Notes: generated from the sequence alone by a model not told the origin. A stretch of DNA of 64,000 nucleotides from Muricoccus harenae (GCF_009848505.1 NZ_WWDL01000006.1:91920-155919), one strand, 5' to 3'. Counted from the first letter of the stretch, positions 1 through 11,470 are shown. Numbers and translations: made by a program.

Positions 1-606
1 GCCGGAGGTGGCTTCGGACCCCGCAACGGCAATCGTCCAGGCTTCAAGCCCCCGCCGCGCCTGCCCCCTCGCGCTCCGCCGGAGGCCGGGAATACCCGGC
101 TGGAACAGGCGCGCTGCCTCCTGGCCATCATGCTCGCCCATCCCTGGCTGCTGAATGAGGTGGAGGAGGCCTTTGCCCTGCTGGAACTTCCCCATGGCCA
201 CCCCTCCGCCCTGCAGGCGGCGCTGCTCGCCTGGCATGCCGATCAGGTCCTCACGGAAGTGTCAGAAGGCGAAACGGCCTTGCTTGATTCGGCCGAACTC
301 ATGACCCACCTGCACTCGACCGGTCTGGACGAGGCCCGGGATTGGGTCATGCGCGCGACCGGCCTCCCGCGGGAAGCCAGTTCCGATGCCCAGCCCGGCG
401 AGACCCTCGACGGCTGGTGGCATTTCTTCGGCTTCTTGCGGGGCGAGGGCGCGCTGGTCGAGGACCTGGTGGCAGCGGGACGCGATCTGGTGGCGGCGAA
501 CGACGCCGGCGCCCAGGCGCGCGTGATCCGGCTTAGCCAGGCCCTTTCCGCGTTGCGCCGCGGCGAGACGGGGCTGGAAGACGGCGCCGAAGGTGCCAAC
601 CCATAG
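1..606 (+). CDS. dnaG: DNA primase DnaG, C-terminal part (5' end outside window)
   Basis: The frame is open from base 1 and ends at the TAG at 604-606. About 201 residues are visible. A Pro/Arg-rich linker (residues 1-30 of the fragment) is followed by a helical region resembling the DnaB-binding C-terminal domain of primase ([18 protein letters not shown] and onward). The zinc-binding and TOPRIM catalytic domains lie upstream of the window. The call rests on this C-terminal character and on rpoD following within 90 bp, the usual dnaG-rpoD arrangement in alphaproteobacteria. DnaG makes RNA primers for replication. An internal ATG at 130 is not the true start, because the frame continues upstream. 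Confidence 0.85.
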   Translation, partial: AGGGFGPRNGNRPGFKPPPRLPPRAPPEAGNTRLEQARCLLAIMLAHPWLLNEVEEAFALLELPHGHPSALQAALLAWHADQVLTEVSEGETALLDSAELMTHLHSTGLDEARDWVMRATGLPREASSDAQPGETLDGWWHFFGFLRGEGALVEDLVAAGRDLVAANDAGAQARVIRLSQALSALRRGETGLEDGAEGANP

Positions 607-691
607 GGTAGAGGCTTCATTGACTTTCGGCGGCGGTCGCGGACCCTTGGTCCCGCGGGCCTCCAAGGTCCATCCGTGGCGGGAGAAGAGC

Positions 692-2626
<1,935 letters not shown>

Positions 2627-2643
2627 CGCGCAGCCTCCTGGGG

Positions 2644-3192
2644 ATGCCGACAACGCCGGTGCAGGTCGAGGTTACCTTCCTTCGCATGGACGATCCGCCG
2701 GCCGATCCGCCGGCGGCGTTGCCGCCCGGCGCCACCGTGGTGCCGGTGCCCCGCTGTACCGTCAGCTTCTACCGCTATCTCTATGACACGGTGGGCCGCG
2801 ACTATTGCTGGTGGCTGCGCCGAACCCTGCCGGACGACCGGATCGCCCTGATCCTGGAGGACCCGGCGGTCTCCATCCACGTGCTGTACCTGGATGGCGA
2901 GCCGGCCGGCTTCCATGAGCTGGAGCGCCGCTGGGACGGAACCACCAACCTCTCCTATTTCGGGCTGATGCCTCATACGGTGGGGAAGGGCATGGGCCGC
3001 GCCTTCCTGCGCCACGCCATCGACACGGCGTGGAACGACCGCTGTTCACTGCTGACGGTGAATACCTGCACGGCGGACCACCCCCGCGCCCTGCCCAACT
3101 ACATGGCGGCTGGCTTCAGGGTGGTGCGGCGGGTGCGCGAGGAATGGCCGGTGCCGGATAATCTGGGGCTGAAGCTGCCGGCGGGCGCCTGA
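2644..3192 (+). CDS. GNAT-family N-acetyltransferase
   Basis: This 182-residue protein has the GNAT fold signature. The central strand (HVLYLDGEPAGFHEL) is followed by a beta-strand with YFGLMPHTVGKGMGRAFL, where GKGMGRA fits the acetyl-CoA pyrophosphate-binding Q/RxxGxG/A loop. A C-terminal DHPRALPNYMAAGF segment is typical of the last conserved GNAT motif. The substrate cannot be deduced. It starts 17 bp after rpoD on the same strand, so it may be co-transcribed with it. Confidence 0.8.
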   Translation: MPTTPVQVEVTFLRMDDPPADPPAALPPGATVVPVPRCTVSFYRYLYDTVGRDYCWWLRRTLPDDRIALILEDPAVSIHVLYLDGEPAGFHELERRWDGTTNLSYFGLMPHTVGKGMGRAFLRHAIDTAWNDRCSLLTVNTCTADHPRALPNYMAAGFRVVRRVREEWPVPDNLGLKLPAGA

Positions 3193-3199
3193 AGGCGCC

Positions 3200-3595
3200 T
3201 CAGCGGTAGCGGCCGTGCCGCTGCAGCACCTCGATCCGGTAGCCGTCCGGATCCTGCACGAAGAAGAAGCGGGCCAGCAGCGCGCCATCCCGCCGCATAT
3301 CCTTGATCGGCAGGGGCGAGAGTCCCTCCCGCGTGAAGCGGGCGTGCTCGGCGTCCAAGTCACCCACGGCCACCGCCAGATGACCGTAGCCATCGCCGAG
3401 GGCATAGGGCTCGGCGCGGTCGTGGTTGATTGTCAGCTCAACCTCAAAATCCGCCTCCGCATTGCGGAGATAGACGAGGGTGAAGCCATCGAAGGGAAAG
3501 CGGTTCGCAACCGAAAGCCCGAAGGCGCGGCCGTAGAAATCGACCGACCGCGCCTCGTCCAGCACGCGGATCATGCTGTGGATAGCCTTGGCCAT
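3200..3595 (-). CDS. gloA: VOC / glyoxalase I-like protein
   Basis: A 131-residue single-unit vicinal-oxygen-chelate protein, close in length to glyoxalase I. The N-terminal strand AIHSMIRVLD supplies a metal-ligand His. The half-sites continue with DFEVELT (Glu), YGHLAVAVGDLD (His) and YRIEVLQRH (Glu). This His/Glu/His/Glu set is that of lactoylglutathione lyase, which isomerises the methylglyoxal-glutathione hemithioacetal. The family also includes dioxygenases and resistance proteins, so the exact substrate is inferred. It is convergent with the acetyltransferase gene and lies just downstream of ppa on the same strand. Confidence 0.8.
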   Translation of the reverse strand: MAKAIHSMIRVLDEARSVDFYGRAFGLSVANRFPFDGFTLVYLRNAEADFEVELTINHDRAEPYALGDGYGHLAVAVGDLDAEHARFTREGLSPLPIKDMRRDGALLARFFFVQDPDGYRIEVLQRHGRYR

Positions 3596-3620
3596 GGGGC
3601 CTCCCCTCCGCCGGCGTCGC

Positions 3621-4145
3621 CTATTTGGCGGCCGCGGCGATACCCTGGGTGATCAGTTCGGCCGCCTGCTCCTTCGTGCCCCAGCCCGTCACCTTCACCC
3701 ACTTGCCGGGCTCCAGGTCCTTGTAGCGGGCGAAGAAGTGCTCGATCGACAGGCGGGTGATCGCCGGCAGGTCGTCGCAGGACTGGATGTCGGAGAAGAA
3801 GGGGTGGATCTTGTCGTGGGGCACGCAGACGAGCTTCTCGTCCTGCCCCGCCTCGTCCTCCATCAGCAGCACGCCGATCGGGCGGCAGCGGATCACGCAG
3901 CCGGGCACCACAGGGGCGGGGGTGAGCACCAGCGCGTCCGTCGGATCGCCATCGTCGGCGATGGTGCCGGGGATGAAGCCATAGGCAGCCGGATAAGCCA
4001 TTGGCGTGAAGAGGAAGCGGTCAACCACCACCGCTCCGCTCTCCTTGTCCAACTCATACTTCACCTGGCTGCCCTGGGGGATCTCGACCACGACATTGAT
4101 GTCGTAGGGTGGAGCCTTGCCGGTCGGGATCAGGGTCGGGGTCAT
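3621..4145 (-). CDS. ppa: Inorganic pyrophosphatase
   Basis: A 174-residue family I soluble pyrophosphatase, which hydrolyses PPi to phosphate with Mg2+. It shows the hexamer-type bacterial core: [21 protein letters not shown] near the N-terminus, [22 protein letters not shown] with the DxDPxD metal-binding signature, and [10 protein letters not shown]. The frame is open further upstream to 4493, but the conserved N-terminus ([21 protein letters not shown]) begins at the ATG at 4145, and the upstream extension is low-complexity antisense of the next gene. The end is 25 bp upstream of the glyoxalase-like gene. Confidence 0.96.
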   Translation of the reverse strand: MTPTLIPTGKAPPYDINVVVEIPQGSQVKYELDKESGAVVVDRFLFTPMAYPAAYGFIPGTIADDGDPTDALVLTPAPVVPGCVIRCRPIGVLLMEDEAGQDEKLVCVPHDKIHPFFSDIQSCDDLPAITRLSIEHFFARYKDLEPGKWVKVTGWGTKEQAAELITQGIAAAAK

Positions 4146-4308
4146 GCGGCGGCGGTCCTGAATCTCAATTGAGGTCGGCGCGGAATGCGACGAAGGGTTG
4201 CAAGCGCCTCTAGCAGCGCCGGCCGCCCCCCGCAAATCACCCGCTTGCGGCCCGTGCCGCGCCCCCTCAGCATGGACGCAAACAATCCCGAAGCGAGGCA
4301 ACCCGCCT

Positions 4309-5583
4309 GTGACCGCTCCCCGTTTCCGCCGCCGCGCGCTGTTGGCCGCGCCGCTTGCCGCATCGGCCCTTCTCAGCCCGCGCGCCATCCTGGCCCAGCC
4401 GGCACCCGGCGCCGCCCCGGGAACGGTCCAGGGAGCAACCCAGGGCGGAACGGCGCCCGCCGCCCCGGCCCCACGGCCCTTGATCGTGCGCAAGCAGATC
4501 TTCGAGGCCGGCTCCTACCAGACCCGGACGGGCGGTACCGTCCCCAATGCGCGGATCGGCTACCAAACGGCAGGCACGCTCAACGAGGCCGGCGACAATG
4601 CCGTGCTGATCACCCATTTCTTCTCGGGCAACAGCCACGCCTTCGGCCGGTTCGCGGCCGATGGGCCCCCTGGCTACTGGGACAACATCATCGGGCCGGG
4701 CAAGGCGATCGATACCGACCGCTACTTTGTCGTGTCCTCCGATACGCTGGTGAACCTCAACCTCAACGACGCCTTCACCACCAGCACCGGTCCGGCCACC
4801 CTCGATCCATCCACCGGCCGACCCTTCGGCATGACCTATCCGGTCGTCTCGATGCGCGACTTCGTCGAGGTGCAGAAGCGCCTGCTCGACAGCCTTGGCG
4901 TGAAGCGGCTGGCCCTGGTGGCCGGCCCATCCGGCGGCGCGCTCCAGGCTATCGAATGGGCCTGCGCCTATCCGGAGATGGTGGAGCGGGTGATGCCCGC
5001 CGTCGGCACCGGCGAGTTCGATGCCTTCCTCCTCGGCTGGATGGAAATATGGGAGGCGCCGATCCGCATGGATCCCAACTGGCGCAACGGCGATTATTAC
5101 GGCCAGGGCCGGGAGCCGCCGCTGCGCGGGCTGGCCGAGGCGCTGAAGATCGTCACCCTCCAGTCGCGGGACCGCGGCGCCTTCGCCCAGTTCAAGCGCC
5201 GCCCCGTGGACGGCCAGGACCCCGCCCGCCGCATCAGCGATTCCTTTGCGGTGGAACGCTTCCTGGACGAGGCCGCCACTGCCCGCGCCCGCAGTTCGGA
5301 CGCCAATGCCTTCCTCTATCTCACCCGCGCCAACCAGCTGTTCCTGAACGAATATCCGGATACCGCGACAGCGCTGTCCCGCAGCCAGGCGCGCTGGTTG
5401 GTGGTGCCCGCGCCCGGCGACCGGGTCTTCCCCATTGTCTATAACCAGGATCTCGCCGAGGCCCTCCGCAAAGCCGGCCGCCCAGTGGCGGTGGCGGAGC
5501 TGGAAGGCGGCCTCGGCCATCTGGAAGGGGTGGCCAGCATGACGAAGGCGGAGGCGGCGATCCGCGACTTCATGGCGCGGTGA
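4309..5583 (+). CDS. Exported alpha/beta hydrolase, homoserine O-acetyltransferase (MetX)-like
   Basis: About 424 residues from a GTG start. An N-terminal twin-arginine-like signal ([15 protein letters not shown], then AILAQ) suggests export; a Pro/Ala linker follows. The rest follows the MetX acyltransferase fold: [32 protein letters not shown], and the nucleophile elbow [15 protein letters not shown], where MetX has GxSxGGxQAxEW. A C-terminal GLGHLEGV supplies the likely catalytic His. I prefer GTG 4309, which has GCGAGG upstream; an ATG at 4198 would place a long non-conserved tail before the signal. True MetX enzymes are cytoplasmic, so methionine synthesis is unlikely and a periplasmic esterase or acyltransferase role is inferred. 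Confidence 0.78.
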   Translation: MTAPRFRRRALLAAPLAASALLSPRAILAQPAPGAAPGTVQGATQGGTAPAAPAPRPLIVRKQIFEAGSYQTRTGGTVPNARIGYQTAGTLNEAGDNAVLITHFFSGNSHAFGRFAADGPPGYWDNIIGPGKAIDTDRYFVVSSDTLVNLNLNDAFTTSTGPATLDPSTGRPFGMTYPVVSMRDFVEVQKRLLDSLGVKRLALVAGPSGGALQAIEWACAYPEMVERVMPAVGTGEFDAFLLGWMEIWEAPIRMDPNWRNGDYYGQGREPPLRGLAEALKIVTLQSRDRGAFAQFKRRPVDGQDPARRISDSFAVERFLDEAATARARSSDANAFLYLTRANQLFLNEYPDTATALSRSQARWLVVPAPGDRVFPIVYNQDLAEALRKAGRPVAVAELEGGLGHLEGVASMTKAEAAIRDFMAR

Positions 5584-5590
5584 GCCCGTG

Positions 5591-5604
5591 CCGCCTTCGG
5601 GCGG
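5591..5604 (+). terminator. UUCG-capped hairpin after the MetX-like gene
   Basis: CCGCC and GGCGG pair around a TTCG tetraloop just after the stop of the preceding gene and before the tRNA. No T-run follows, so an intrinsic terminator role is only possible. Confidence 0.35.
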
Positions 5605-5661
5605 ATTCCCGCGCCTAGGTGATTTCGCCCGGGCGCGATCCGCTCTAGAGAGCCCAGGGAC

Positions 5662-5734
5662 GGGCCGGTAGCTCAACGGTTAGAGCTGGCCGCTCATAAC
5701 GGCTTGGTTGCGGGTTCGATTCCTGCCCGGCCCA
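5662..5734 (+). tRNA. tRNA with anticodon CAU (probably tRNA-Ile2, lysidine type; alternatively elongator Met)
   Basis: A full cloverleaf can be folded. The acceptor stem GGGCCGG pairs perfectly with CCGGCCC. The D-arm is GCTC/GAGC and the anticodon stem GGCCG/CGGCT encloses the loop CTCATAA. The T-arm is GCGGG/CCTGC around TTCGATT, and A is the discriminator. CCA is not encoded. The variable region TTGGTT and overall match resemble alphaproteobacterial tRNA-Ile whose CAU is modified by TilS, but elongator tRNA-Met shares the loop. The identity elements need a covariance search. Confidence 0.93.
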
Positions 5735-5757
5735 TCCCCGCCGCCATGACGATCCGC

Positions 5758-8298
5758 CTACCGCCCCAGCAGCCCGCGAAGCAGATCCTGCACCGCCGGC
5801 TGCCGCGGGCGTTCCGCCTGCGGGGCCGGCGCGGCCGGCGGCGTGCCGACCGCCGGCGCCGCGCCCCGTGCGATGGCCAACTGCCCCGCGCAATCCACAG
5901 TCGGCGTTGCGCCGCGCCCGCCCAGCAGCCCCTCCACCAGCGCGCCGATCGCGGCCGTGTCCTTGTCCTCCGAACGCTGGGCCAGCCCGCCCAGCACCCC
6001 CGCTGCCGCTGCGCCCGCCGCATTGGGATCGACGGTGACGCGCGGATTGCCGAAGCGGCCGGTGATGCCGAGTGGGGTGGACAGGGAAACATCGCCCACC
6101 CGGATCACCGGGCGCAGGCGGAAGGCCAGGGTCTCGTCCCCGAGATTGGCCGCGCCGCCGCCCGGCACGGTCGCGACGCCCGTCTGCACCAGCAGCGCGC
6201 GGGATTGCGCGACCCCACGCTCCAGATCGAAGCGCAGGGCCAGGCAGCGAATATCGGCCGCCCCGCCCACTGCGTTCTCGGGCACCACGCCGCGCAGCGC
6301 GTTGGTGGCCCCGGCGATCAGGCGCTGATCGATCTGTCCGCCCGTCATGGCCAGGCCCAGATGGCCGCCGAGGCTCGCCGCCACGGCGCGCATCCCGGCT
6401 CCCTCGCCGCGAAGCGACAGGTCCACCGCGCCGCGGCCGGAGACCGGGGATTGCACGCCGAAGGCCGCGAGAATCGGCGCCGGGTCCACCCCACCCTCGC
6501 CGCTGCGAAGGGTGAGGGAAAGGCGCGGCACCGCTGCATCCGCGGCCGCGGCCAGGGCGCCTGAGACGGGGCCGCCGGGGGTGGTGGCGGCGAAGCGCTC
6601 CACCGTCAGCTTCTTCCCGTCCAGCAGGGCGCGCAGCGACACACCTTTCCAATCCGCGCCGCGGGCCCGCAGCGTGGCGATGCTCGTCTCCAAGTCGACT
6701 GCAAGCGGGGCGTCGCGGATGGCGGACAGGTCAATCGGTGTATCGGGGATCACCCGCCCGTCGGGCCGCGCCGCCGGCGCCTGGGCAGGCGGTGCCGCCG
6801 GCGCGGGGGCCGGGGCAGGCACCCCAGGCGCGGCGGCAGGCGCCACCATCAGCGCATCCGCATCCACGTGTTCCATTTCGGCTCGCAGGATGGCGCGCGG
6901 CGGGACCCCGATGCGCCAAGCCATGGTCGCCCGGCCAACTGCTTCCCGGGAGGTTAGCCGGAGGTCTTGCAGGTTGATCCCTTCTGGCAGCACGCGGAGC
7001 ATGCCCTCCGCCACAGTGTCATGCAGGGCCGGCAGCCCTGCCGTTCCCGCCTTTGCGCCGAGGCCCCGGAGATCGGCTGCCCGTAGCGCGACCTGCCATT
7101 CGGTTCCCGCCAATTGCCGCCCCGGCGGAAGAGTGCCGCGCGCGGAGGCGGCAAGCCCCTCGCCCTCCAGCGTCACGGCCAGGGGCAGGGCGCCCGCACC
7201 GCGCGCCGCCGCCAGGGTGGGGCCCTGGGCGGCGAGGGTGAGGGGCAGGTCGCCCATCCGCAGCGTGCCGGTCAGCGTCACCGGCGCATCCGGCGCGGTG
7301 GCGGTGAGCTGCGCCGCGCCGATCTTCAGGGGCCGGCCCGCCACCGGGACGGTCGCCTCGTTGACGGAGGCGTGGAGGGAGCGGAGGCCGGTGGTGCCAT
7401 CCAGCTCCGCAACCAGGGAAAGGCCCTCGGCCTCCGGCAGAGCGGTGCCGGGCAGGACCGGCGCCAGCCGGGCGGCCGTATCCGCCGTGGCAGCCAGCCG
7501 GGCCCGCCAGTCGCTGCCCTGGAAGGGCAGGGTGAGCGCGCCGCTGGCCTCGGCATTCAGCCCTGGGGCGGAAAGCCCCGCACGGAATGGCCATTCGCCA
7601 GGACGATCCTCCAGTAGCGCCGCCAGAGGCCCGGTGCCGCCGTTCACCGTGGCGGTGAGGCCACGCGCCACCGCCTGCCCTTCAGCCAGAATGCCCTTGT
7701 CCGAAGCGCGGAGCGTCAGGCGCGGAAGCTCCACCACCTCCTCCTGCCCCGGGGCGCGCCAAGTGACGCGGCCGCCCTGGACCGTGACCATCTCCACGTC
7801 CAGCGCCACCGGCTTCGACGGCTCGGTAGGGGAAGCGGAGGGCTCCGGCGCCACCGCCGCCGGCCGCGCGGCCGGGCCAAGCTGCCAGTTTCCGCGCCCC
7901 TGCGCGTCCATCTCCAACAGCAGGTCGGGCTCGATAAGCGTCAGCTGCTTCAGCTGCACCTGGCGCGAGAGGAGCGGCAGCAGCGCCACCTGCGCCTCGA
8001 TCCGCCGTGCGCGCAGCATCTCGGGCCGCGAGCCGCCCGGCGCATTGGCCAGGACCGGCCCTTCCAGGGTGATGGTCGGGACGAGGGAGGGGCGCAGGCC
8101 GACCGGGCCGGACAGGGTGAAGGCCCGCCCCGTCGCCGCCTGCACCGCCGCTTCCATGCGCGGCCGGATGGCGTCCGACCGCAGCGCGACCCAGAGCGCC
8201 GCATAGCCGAGCAGCGGCAGGCCGATCGCCAGCACGCCCAGGCCGATCAGCCAGGGCCGCAACCGGCGGAGGCGTCCGGGATGCGGGGGCTGGGTCAT
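5758..8298 (-). CDS. AsmA-family membrane-anchored protein
   Basis: An 846-residue protein with one N-terminal transmembrane segment (about residues 15-40, WLIGLGVLAIGLPLLGYAAL). The classic AsmA N-terminal repeat unit follows (SDAIRPRMEAAVQAATGRAFTL). A long beta-rich periplasmic region ends in the AsmA C-terminal domain, where DLSLRGEGAGMRAVAASLGGHLGLAMTGG can be read as separate short motifs. A Pro/Ala-rich linker lies near residue 500. AsmA/TamB-like proteins are linked to outer-membrane assembly and lipid transport between membranes. The dense opposite-strand frames inside it are GC-driven shadows. Confidence 0.85.
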   Translation of the reverse strand: MTQPPHPGRLRRLRPWLIGLGVLAIGLPLLGYAALWVALRSDAIRPRMEAAVQAATGRAFTLSGPVGLRPSLVPTITLEGPVLANAPGGSRPEMLRARRIEAQVALLPLLSRQVQLKQLTLIEPDLLLEMDAQGRGNWQLGPAARPAAVAPEPSASPTEPSKPVALDVEMVTVQGGRVTWRAPGQEEVVELPRLTLRASDKGILAEGQAVARGLTATVNGGTGPLAALLEDRPGEWPFRAGLSAPGLNAEASGALTLPFQGSDWRARLAATADTAARLAPVLPGTALPEAEGLSLVAELDGTTGLRSLHASVNEATVPVAGRPLKIGAAQLTATAPDAPVTLTGTLRMGDLPLTLAAQGPTLAAARGAGALPLAVTLEGEGLAASARGTLPPGRQLAGTEWQVALRAADLRGLGAKAGTAGLPALHDTVAEGMLRVLPEGINLQDLRLTSREAVGRATMAWRIGVPPRAILRAEMEHVDADALMVAPAAAPGVPAPAPAPAAPPAQAPAARPDGRVIPDTPIDLSAIRDAPLAVDLETSIATLRARGADWKGVSLRALLDGKKLTVERFAATTPGGPVSGALAAAADAAVPRLSLTLRSGEGGVDPAPILAAFGVQSPVSGRGAVDLSLRGEGAGMRAVAASLGGHLGLAMTGGQIDQRLIAGATNALRGVVPENAVGGAADIRCLALRFDLERGVAQSRALLVQTGVATVPGGGAANLGDETLAFRLRPVIRVGDVSLSTPLGITGRFGNPRVTVDPNAAGAAAAGVLGGLAQRSEDKDTAAIGALVEGLLGGRGATPTVDCAGQLAIARGAAPAVGTPPAAPAPQAERPRQPAVQDLLRGLLGR

Positions 8299-8354
8299 GG
8301 CGTCACTCCGGTCAGCGCGTCGGGGAAAGGCTGGTCAGGGAAGGCAGACAGGCG

Positions 8355-9329
8355 TCAGCGGGTCCGCTTCGCCGGCGGCGTGCGCGGGCGGTCGAAGCCG
8401 AGGAATGCGAAGCTCTCGTTCATATGGGTCGGCAGCGGAGCCGAGACCGAAAGCGTGCCGCCCTCGGGATGCGGCAGCTCGATCGCCCGCGCATGGAGGT
8501 GGAGCAGGTTCGACATTCCCTCCAGATGCGCGGTCGCCCCGCCGTATTTCCCGTCGCCCAGGATCGGGCAATTCAGCGCCGAGGCGGCATGGACGCGAAG
8601 CTGGTGGGTGCGGCCGGTCAGCGGGTTCATCTCCAGCCAGGAGACATGCTTGCGGGCATTGTCCACCACGCGGAAGTCGGTGATGGCATGGGCGCCGTCA
8701 TCGCCCTCCTCGGCCGGGGCCGTGCGTTCGCCGCGCGGGCCGCCCTGCTTGGAGAGCGGCATGTTGATCCGCCCGGCGAGCGGATGCGGCCGGCCGACCA
8801 CCAGCGCCCAATAGGTCTTGTGCGCATCCCGCCCCCGGAAGGCCGCCGCCAGCTTCGCCGCGGCCGCGCCGCTGCGCGCCAGCAGCAGGACGCCGGAGGT
8901 GTCCTTGTCGAGCCGGTGGACCAGGCGAGGGCGGTCCTCGGCCCCGAAGCGCAGGGCATCCAGCATGCCGTCCAGGTGGCGCGCGATGTTCGGCCCGCCC
9001 TGCACGGGCAGCCCATGCGGCTTGTTCAGGGCGATCACCGAATCATCCCGGTAGATCACCATCCGCTCCAGCATCGCGGCATCCTGCTCGGAGACGGCGG
9101 GGCGCACGGGCTCGGGGGGCCGGGCCTCCGGCATCGGGGGCACGCGGATCTGCTGGCCGGGGGTCAGGCGCGTGCCCGTCTCGGCCCGCTTGCCGTCCAC
9201 CCGTACCTGACCGGTGCGCAGCATCTTCTGCAGCGCCCCCTGGGTGAGGTTCGGGTGGCGGCGGCGGAACCAACGGTCGAGGCGGAGATCAGCCTCGTCG
9301 GGTGTCACGGTCTCAAGTGCGATGCTCAT
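8355..9329 (-). CDS. RluC/RluD-family ribosomal pseudouridine synthase
   Basis: About 324 residues. An N-terminal S4 RNA-binding domain (RLDRWFRRRHPNLTQGALQK, RVDGKRAETGTRL) is followed by the pseudouridine synthase catalytic domain. The hallmark motif HRLDKDTSG contains the catalytic Asp, and GRTHQLRVHAA lies further on. Such enzymes isomerise uridines in 23S rRNA. The ATG at 9329 begins the conserved region; a frame from 9374 adds a non-conserved Cys/Trp-rich leader. It lies downstream of the opposite-strand GNAT gene and upstream of asmA in the same orientation. Confidence 0.9.
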   Translation of the reverse strand: MSIALETVTPDEADLRLDRWFRRRHPNLTQGALQKMLRTGQVRVDGKRAETGTRLTPGQQIRVPPMPEARPPEPVRPAVSEQDAAMLERMVIYRDDSVIALNKPHGLPVQGGPNIARHLDGMLDALRFGAEDRPRLVHRLDKDTSGVLLLARSGAAAAKLAAAFRGRDAHKTYWALVVGRPHPLAGRINMPLSKQGGPRGERTAPAEEGDDGAHAITDFRVVDNARKHVSWLEMNPLTGRTHQLRVHAASALNCPILGDGKYGGATAHLEGMSNLLHLHARAIELPHPEGGTLSVSAPLPTHMNESFAFLGFDRPRTPPAKRTR

Positions 9330-9412
9330 GGTGGGCAGGGTGTAGCACCAGCCCGGGGGCGCCATGCACCCCATGGCTTCGCGGGGCAGCCCGCTTCCCG
9401 CAAGCTCCCCCG

Positions 9413-10021
9413 ATGAGCGACGATTCCTTCCCGCCCATCCGCACCCAGCGTCTCGTCCTCCGGCGCGCGGAGGCCCCGGACGCCGCCCCGCTGGCTGCGC
9501 TGATGAGCGACGCCATCTCCGCCCGGCTGGCCTCCTGGCCCATGCCCTGGACGGAGGAGCGCATGGCCGCCCGCATTGTCGAATGGCGCCCCGTCGGCCT
9601 GATCTGCGTTGTGGAACGGGCCGCGGATGGCGCCCTGGTCGGCTGGGTCCATGCCTTGCGGGCGCCTGAGGATGCCGCTCGGGCCAGCATGGGCTGGTGG
9701 TGCGCCGAGGCGCATCAGGGCCATGGCTATATCCGCGAGGCGGCGGCGGCCCTGCTGCCTGTCGCCTTCGAGCGGCTCGGCGTCGCGGTGGTGGAGGCCG
9801 GGGCGCAGCCGGACAACCAGGCCTCCTTCGCCGTCATGCGAGCCCTGGGCATGGCTCCGGTGGGCGCGCGCTTCACCTATGTCCCCGCGCGGGGACGGCA
9901 CGAGCGGACGGTGTTCCACGAGATCCGCCGGGCACCGCCGCCAGACCGGCGGGGCTTGGGCCCGGGCACCAAGGCAGCCTCAAGCGACGCGGATCGAGAG
10001 AGACAATCGCCGTTCCCGTGA
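9413..10021 (+). CDS. GNAT-family N-acetyltransferase (RimJ/RimL-like)
   Basis: About 202 residues. The N-terminus reads IRTQRLVLRRAEAPDAAPLAALMSD, typical of acetyltransferases that modify ribosomal protein N-termini or small molecules. WWCAEAHQGHGYIREAAAALL provides the acetyl-CoA loop (HQGHGYIREA), and PDNQASFAVMRALGM is the usual third motif. The C-terminal 25 residues are Arg/Pro-rich and not family-like; the gene runs to the edge of what appears to be an inserted segment, so the 3' end may have been altered. Start ATG 9413 was chosen because the conserved domain begins directly after it. Confidence 0.8.
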   Translation: MSDDSFPPIRTQRLVLRRAEAPDAAPLAALMSDAISARLASWPMPWTEERMAARIVEWRPVGLICVVERAADGALVGWVHALRAPEDAARASMGWWCAEAHQGHGYIREAAAALLPVAFERLGVAVVEAGAQPDNQASFAVMRALGMAPVGARFTYVPARGRHERTVFHEIRRAPPPDRRGLGPGTKAASSDADRERQSPFP

Positions 10022-10029
10022 GGGCCACC

Positions 10030-10140
10030 GCGCCGGTGCAGCCGGAGACATCGCCCTGGTGCGGGACTGGTTCCGCGAGCTGGCGGACAATGTCCGCGCC
10101 GTGGATTTCGTCCCCGCCCGCCGACTTCTTCGGCATGGGG
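10030..10140 (+). pseudogene. Possible remnant of an NTF2/SnoaL-like gene
   Basis: In one forward frame, the segment reads DIALVRDWFRELADNVRAVDF and then VPARRLL. This resembles the first helix of small NTF2-like proteins that begin ALVRDWF and go on to a DVVxFGT strand. The continuation is missing: after about 35 codons the frame turns into unrelated sequence ending at 10,196. I infer a gene start cut off at the left boundary of the accessory segment. The match is from memory of the family pattern and is weak. Confidence 0.35.
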
Positions 10141-10288
10141 CAGCAGGGTCCACCAACTGCGTCATTGTTTTCGTTCGGGCTTTCTCAACCGCTTAGGCAG
10201 AGGCTCTCCGCGTCTGGCACCTTTGCCGCGGATTTCCAGCACACCTGGACCACGCTCGGGCGTCGCCGGGCGAAGCTGCGCCTCCCGA

Positions 10289-11101
10289 CTACCGCGTTGC
10301 CAGCACGATGTGAGTGGGTTGCGGGACCGTGAACCCGCCCTCGTCGCGATAGGATGCCAGCGCCTCCGTGACCTCCTCCACGATAGCGTGGCGCACCGCC
10401 TCCCCGAGCGCGGCCACCTCGGGCCCGACCGGCGTGCTCGCCAGCAGGCCAGGGACGGACTCCTCAGGCGGCAGGAGGTGCCGCTCCAGCACCTCCACCC
10501 GGACCTCCACGTCCTGGAACCCTGCTTCGACCAGGGCGCAATGGAGCGCATCCCCGTCGCCGAACGCGAAGGGCGCCCCGAAGCGCCGTGCGGCATCGGG
10601 ACCGGCATGGCGGCGTAGCGCCTCCGCAATCGCGACGTGGCAGGGACTGTGCTCGATGCCCCGCCAGACGCAGAGCGCGACGCGCCCGCTCGGCCGGAGC
10701 ACGCGGTGCATCTCCCGCAACGTGGCCCCCTTGTCCGAAAAGAACTGGAGGCCCTGCTGGCAGAGCACCATGTCGAATTCGGCGTCCTGGCAAGGCAGGG
10801 CAGTCGCATCGGCCTGCCTCCACTCCAGGAAAGCACCGCCGGAGGGCGATTCCCGCCGTGCGATCTCAAGCATCCCGGCGTTCAAGTCCACGCCGAGCAC
10901 CGAACCTTCCGGTCCGAGGATCGACGCGGCCAGCCGCGCGACGATTCCCGTGCCGCAGGCCACGTCCAGCATGCGCTGTCCAGAGCGCGGCGGAACATGC
11001 CGGAGGAGGAGTCGCGCCAGCGGCCCGAAGACGCTCGGCACCTGATAGCGTTCGTAGCTCTCGGGCCCGCTCCCGGTAAGCTGCCAGGAATCTTCGGCCA
11101 T
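10289..11101 (-). CDS. Class I SAM-dependent methyltransferase (UbiE-like)
   Basis: A 270-residue methyltransferase. Motif I is LDVACGTGIVARLAA (SAM-binding GxGxG-like loop), the acidic strand end is VLGVDLNAGML, and motif II/post-I is WRQADATALPCQDAEFDMVLCQQGLQF. HRVLRPSGRVALCVW is typical of the UbiE/Coq5-type fold. The substrate is unknown. It stands alone on the minus strand at the left of the 10-14.7 kb accessory segment and may be a resistance or secondary-metabolism methyltransferase (inference). Confidence 0.85.
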   Translation of the reverse strand: MAEDSWQLTGSGPESYERYQVPSVFGPLARLLLRHVPPRSGQRMLDVACGTGIVARLAASILGPEGSVLGVDLNAGMLEIARRESPSGGAFLEWRQADATALPCQDAEFDMVLCQQGLQFFSDKGATLREMHRVLRPSGRVALCVWRGIEHSPCHVAIAEALRRHAGPDAARRFGAPFAFGDGDALHCALVEAGFQDVEVRVEVLERHLLPPEESVPGLLASTPVGPEVAALGEAVRHAIVEEVTEALASYRDEGGFTVPQPTHIVLATR

Positions 11102-11470
11102 GGGGTGTTCTCGGCGACCTCTCGATCAGAGGCCGAGCGTAACCCCTGCCACCCTGCTCCGCACTGCCAATCATGAGCGTGTGCGTATTTGCTCCTCCTG
11201 AGCAGTCATTCGTTCATGGCGCAGCTCTGGAATGACGGTGGTCCACCCATCTCGGTCAGCAGAGCCGAACGAGGCGATATCCGCTCCAGGGAAGCTGGGT
11301 AGCGCAGCCAGTCGTCCAACATGGGCGCTGAGTGGCTCTTGAGGTCATCACCGCAGCCGACCCGAATCCGGCCTTTCGGTGCCAATGTGGTCCTCCATCT
11401 GGGCGCCTGTTGCGCCAATTCGTCTTGCTGTAGGGAGGCAGCGAGCAGGTATGCGGCAGGAGGATCAGCG
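11102..11470 (+). other. Gene-free stretch upstream of the RsbQ-like gene
   Basis: About 370 bp between the divergent methyltransferase and hydrolase genes. It looks less GC-biased than its surroundings. A minus-strand open frame covers part of it but gives no family I recognise. It probably holds the promoters of both flanking genes; no clear -35/-10 pair was identified. Confidence 0.4.

Noticed and set aside
6347..8206. 619-codon open frame on the plus strand inside asmA
   Set aside because: Ser/Arg/Ala-biased composition without motifs; it mirrors the AsmA coding frame.
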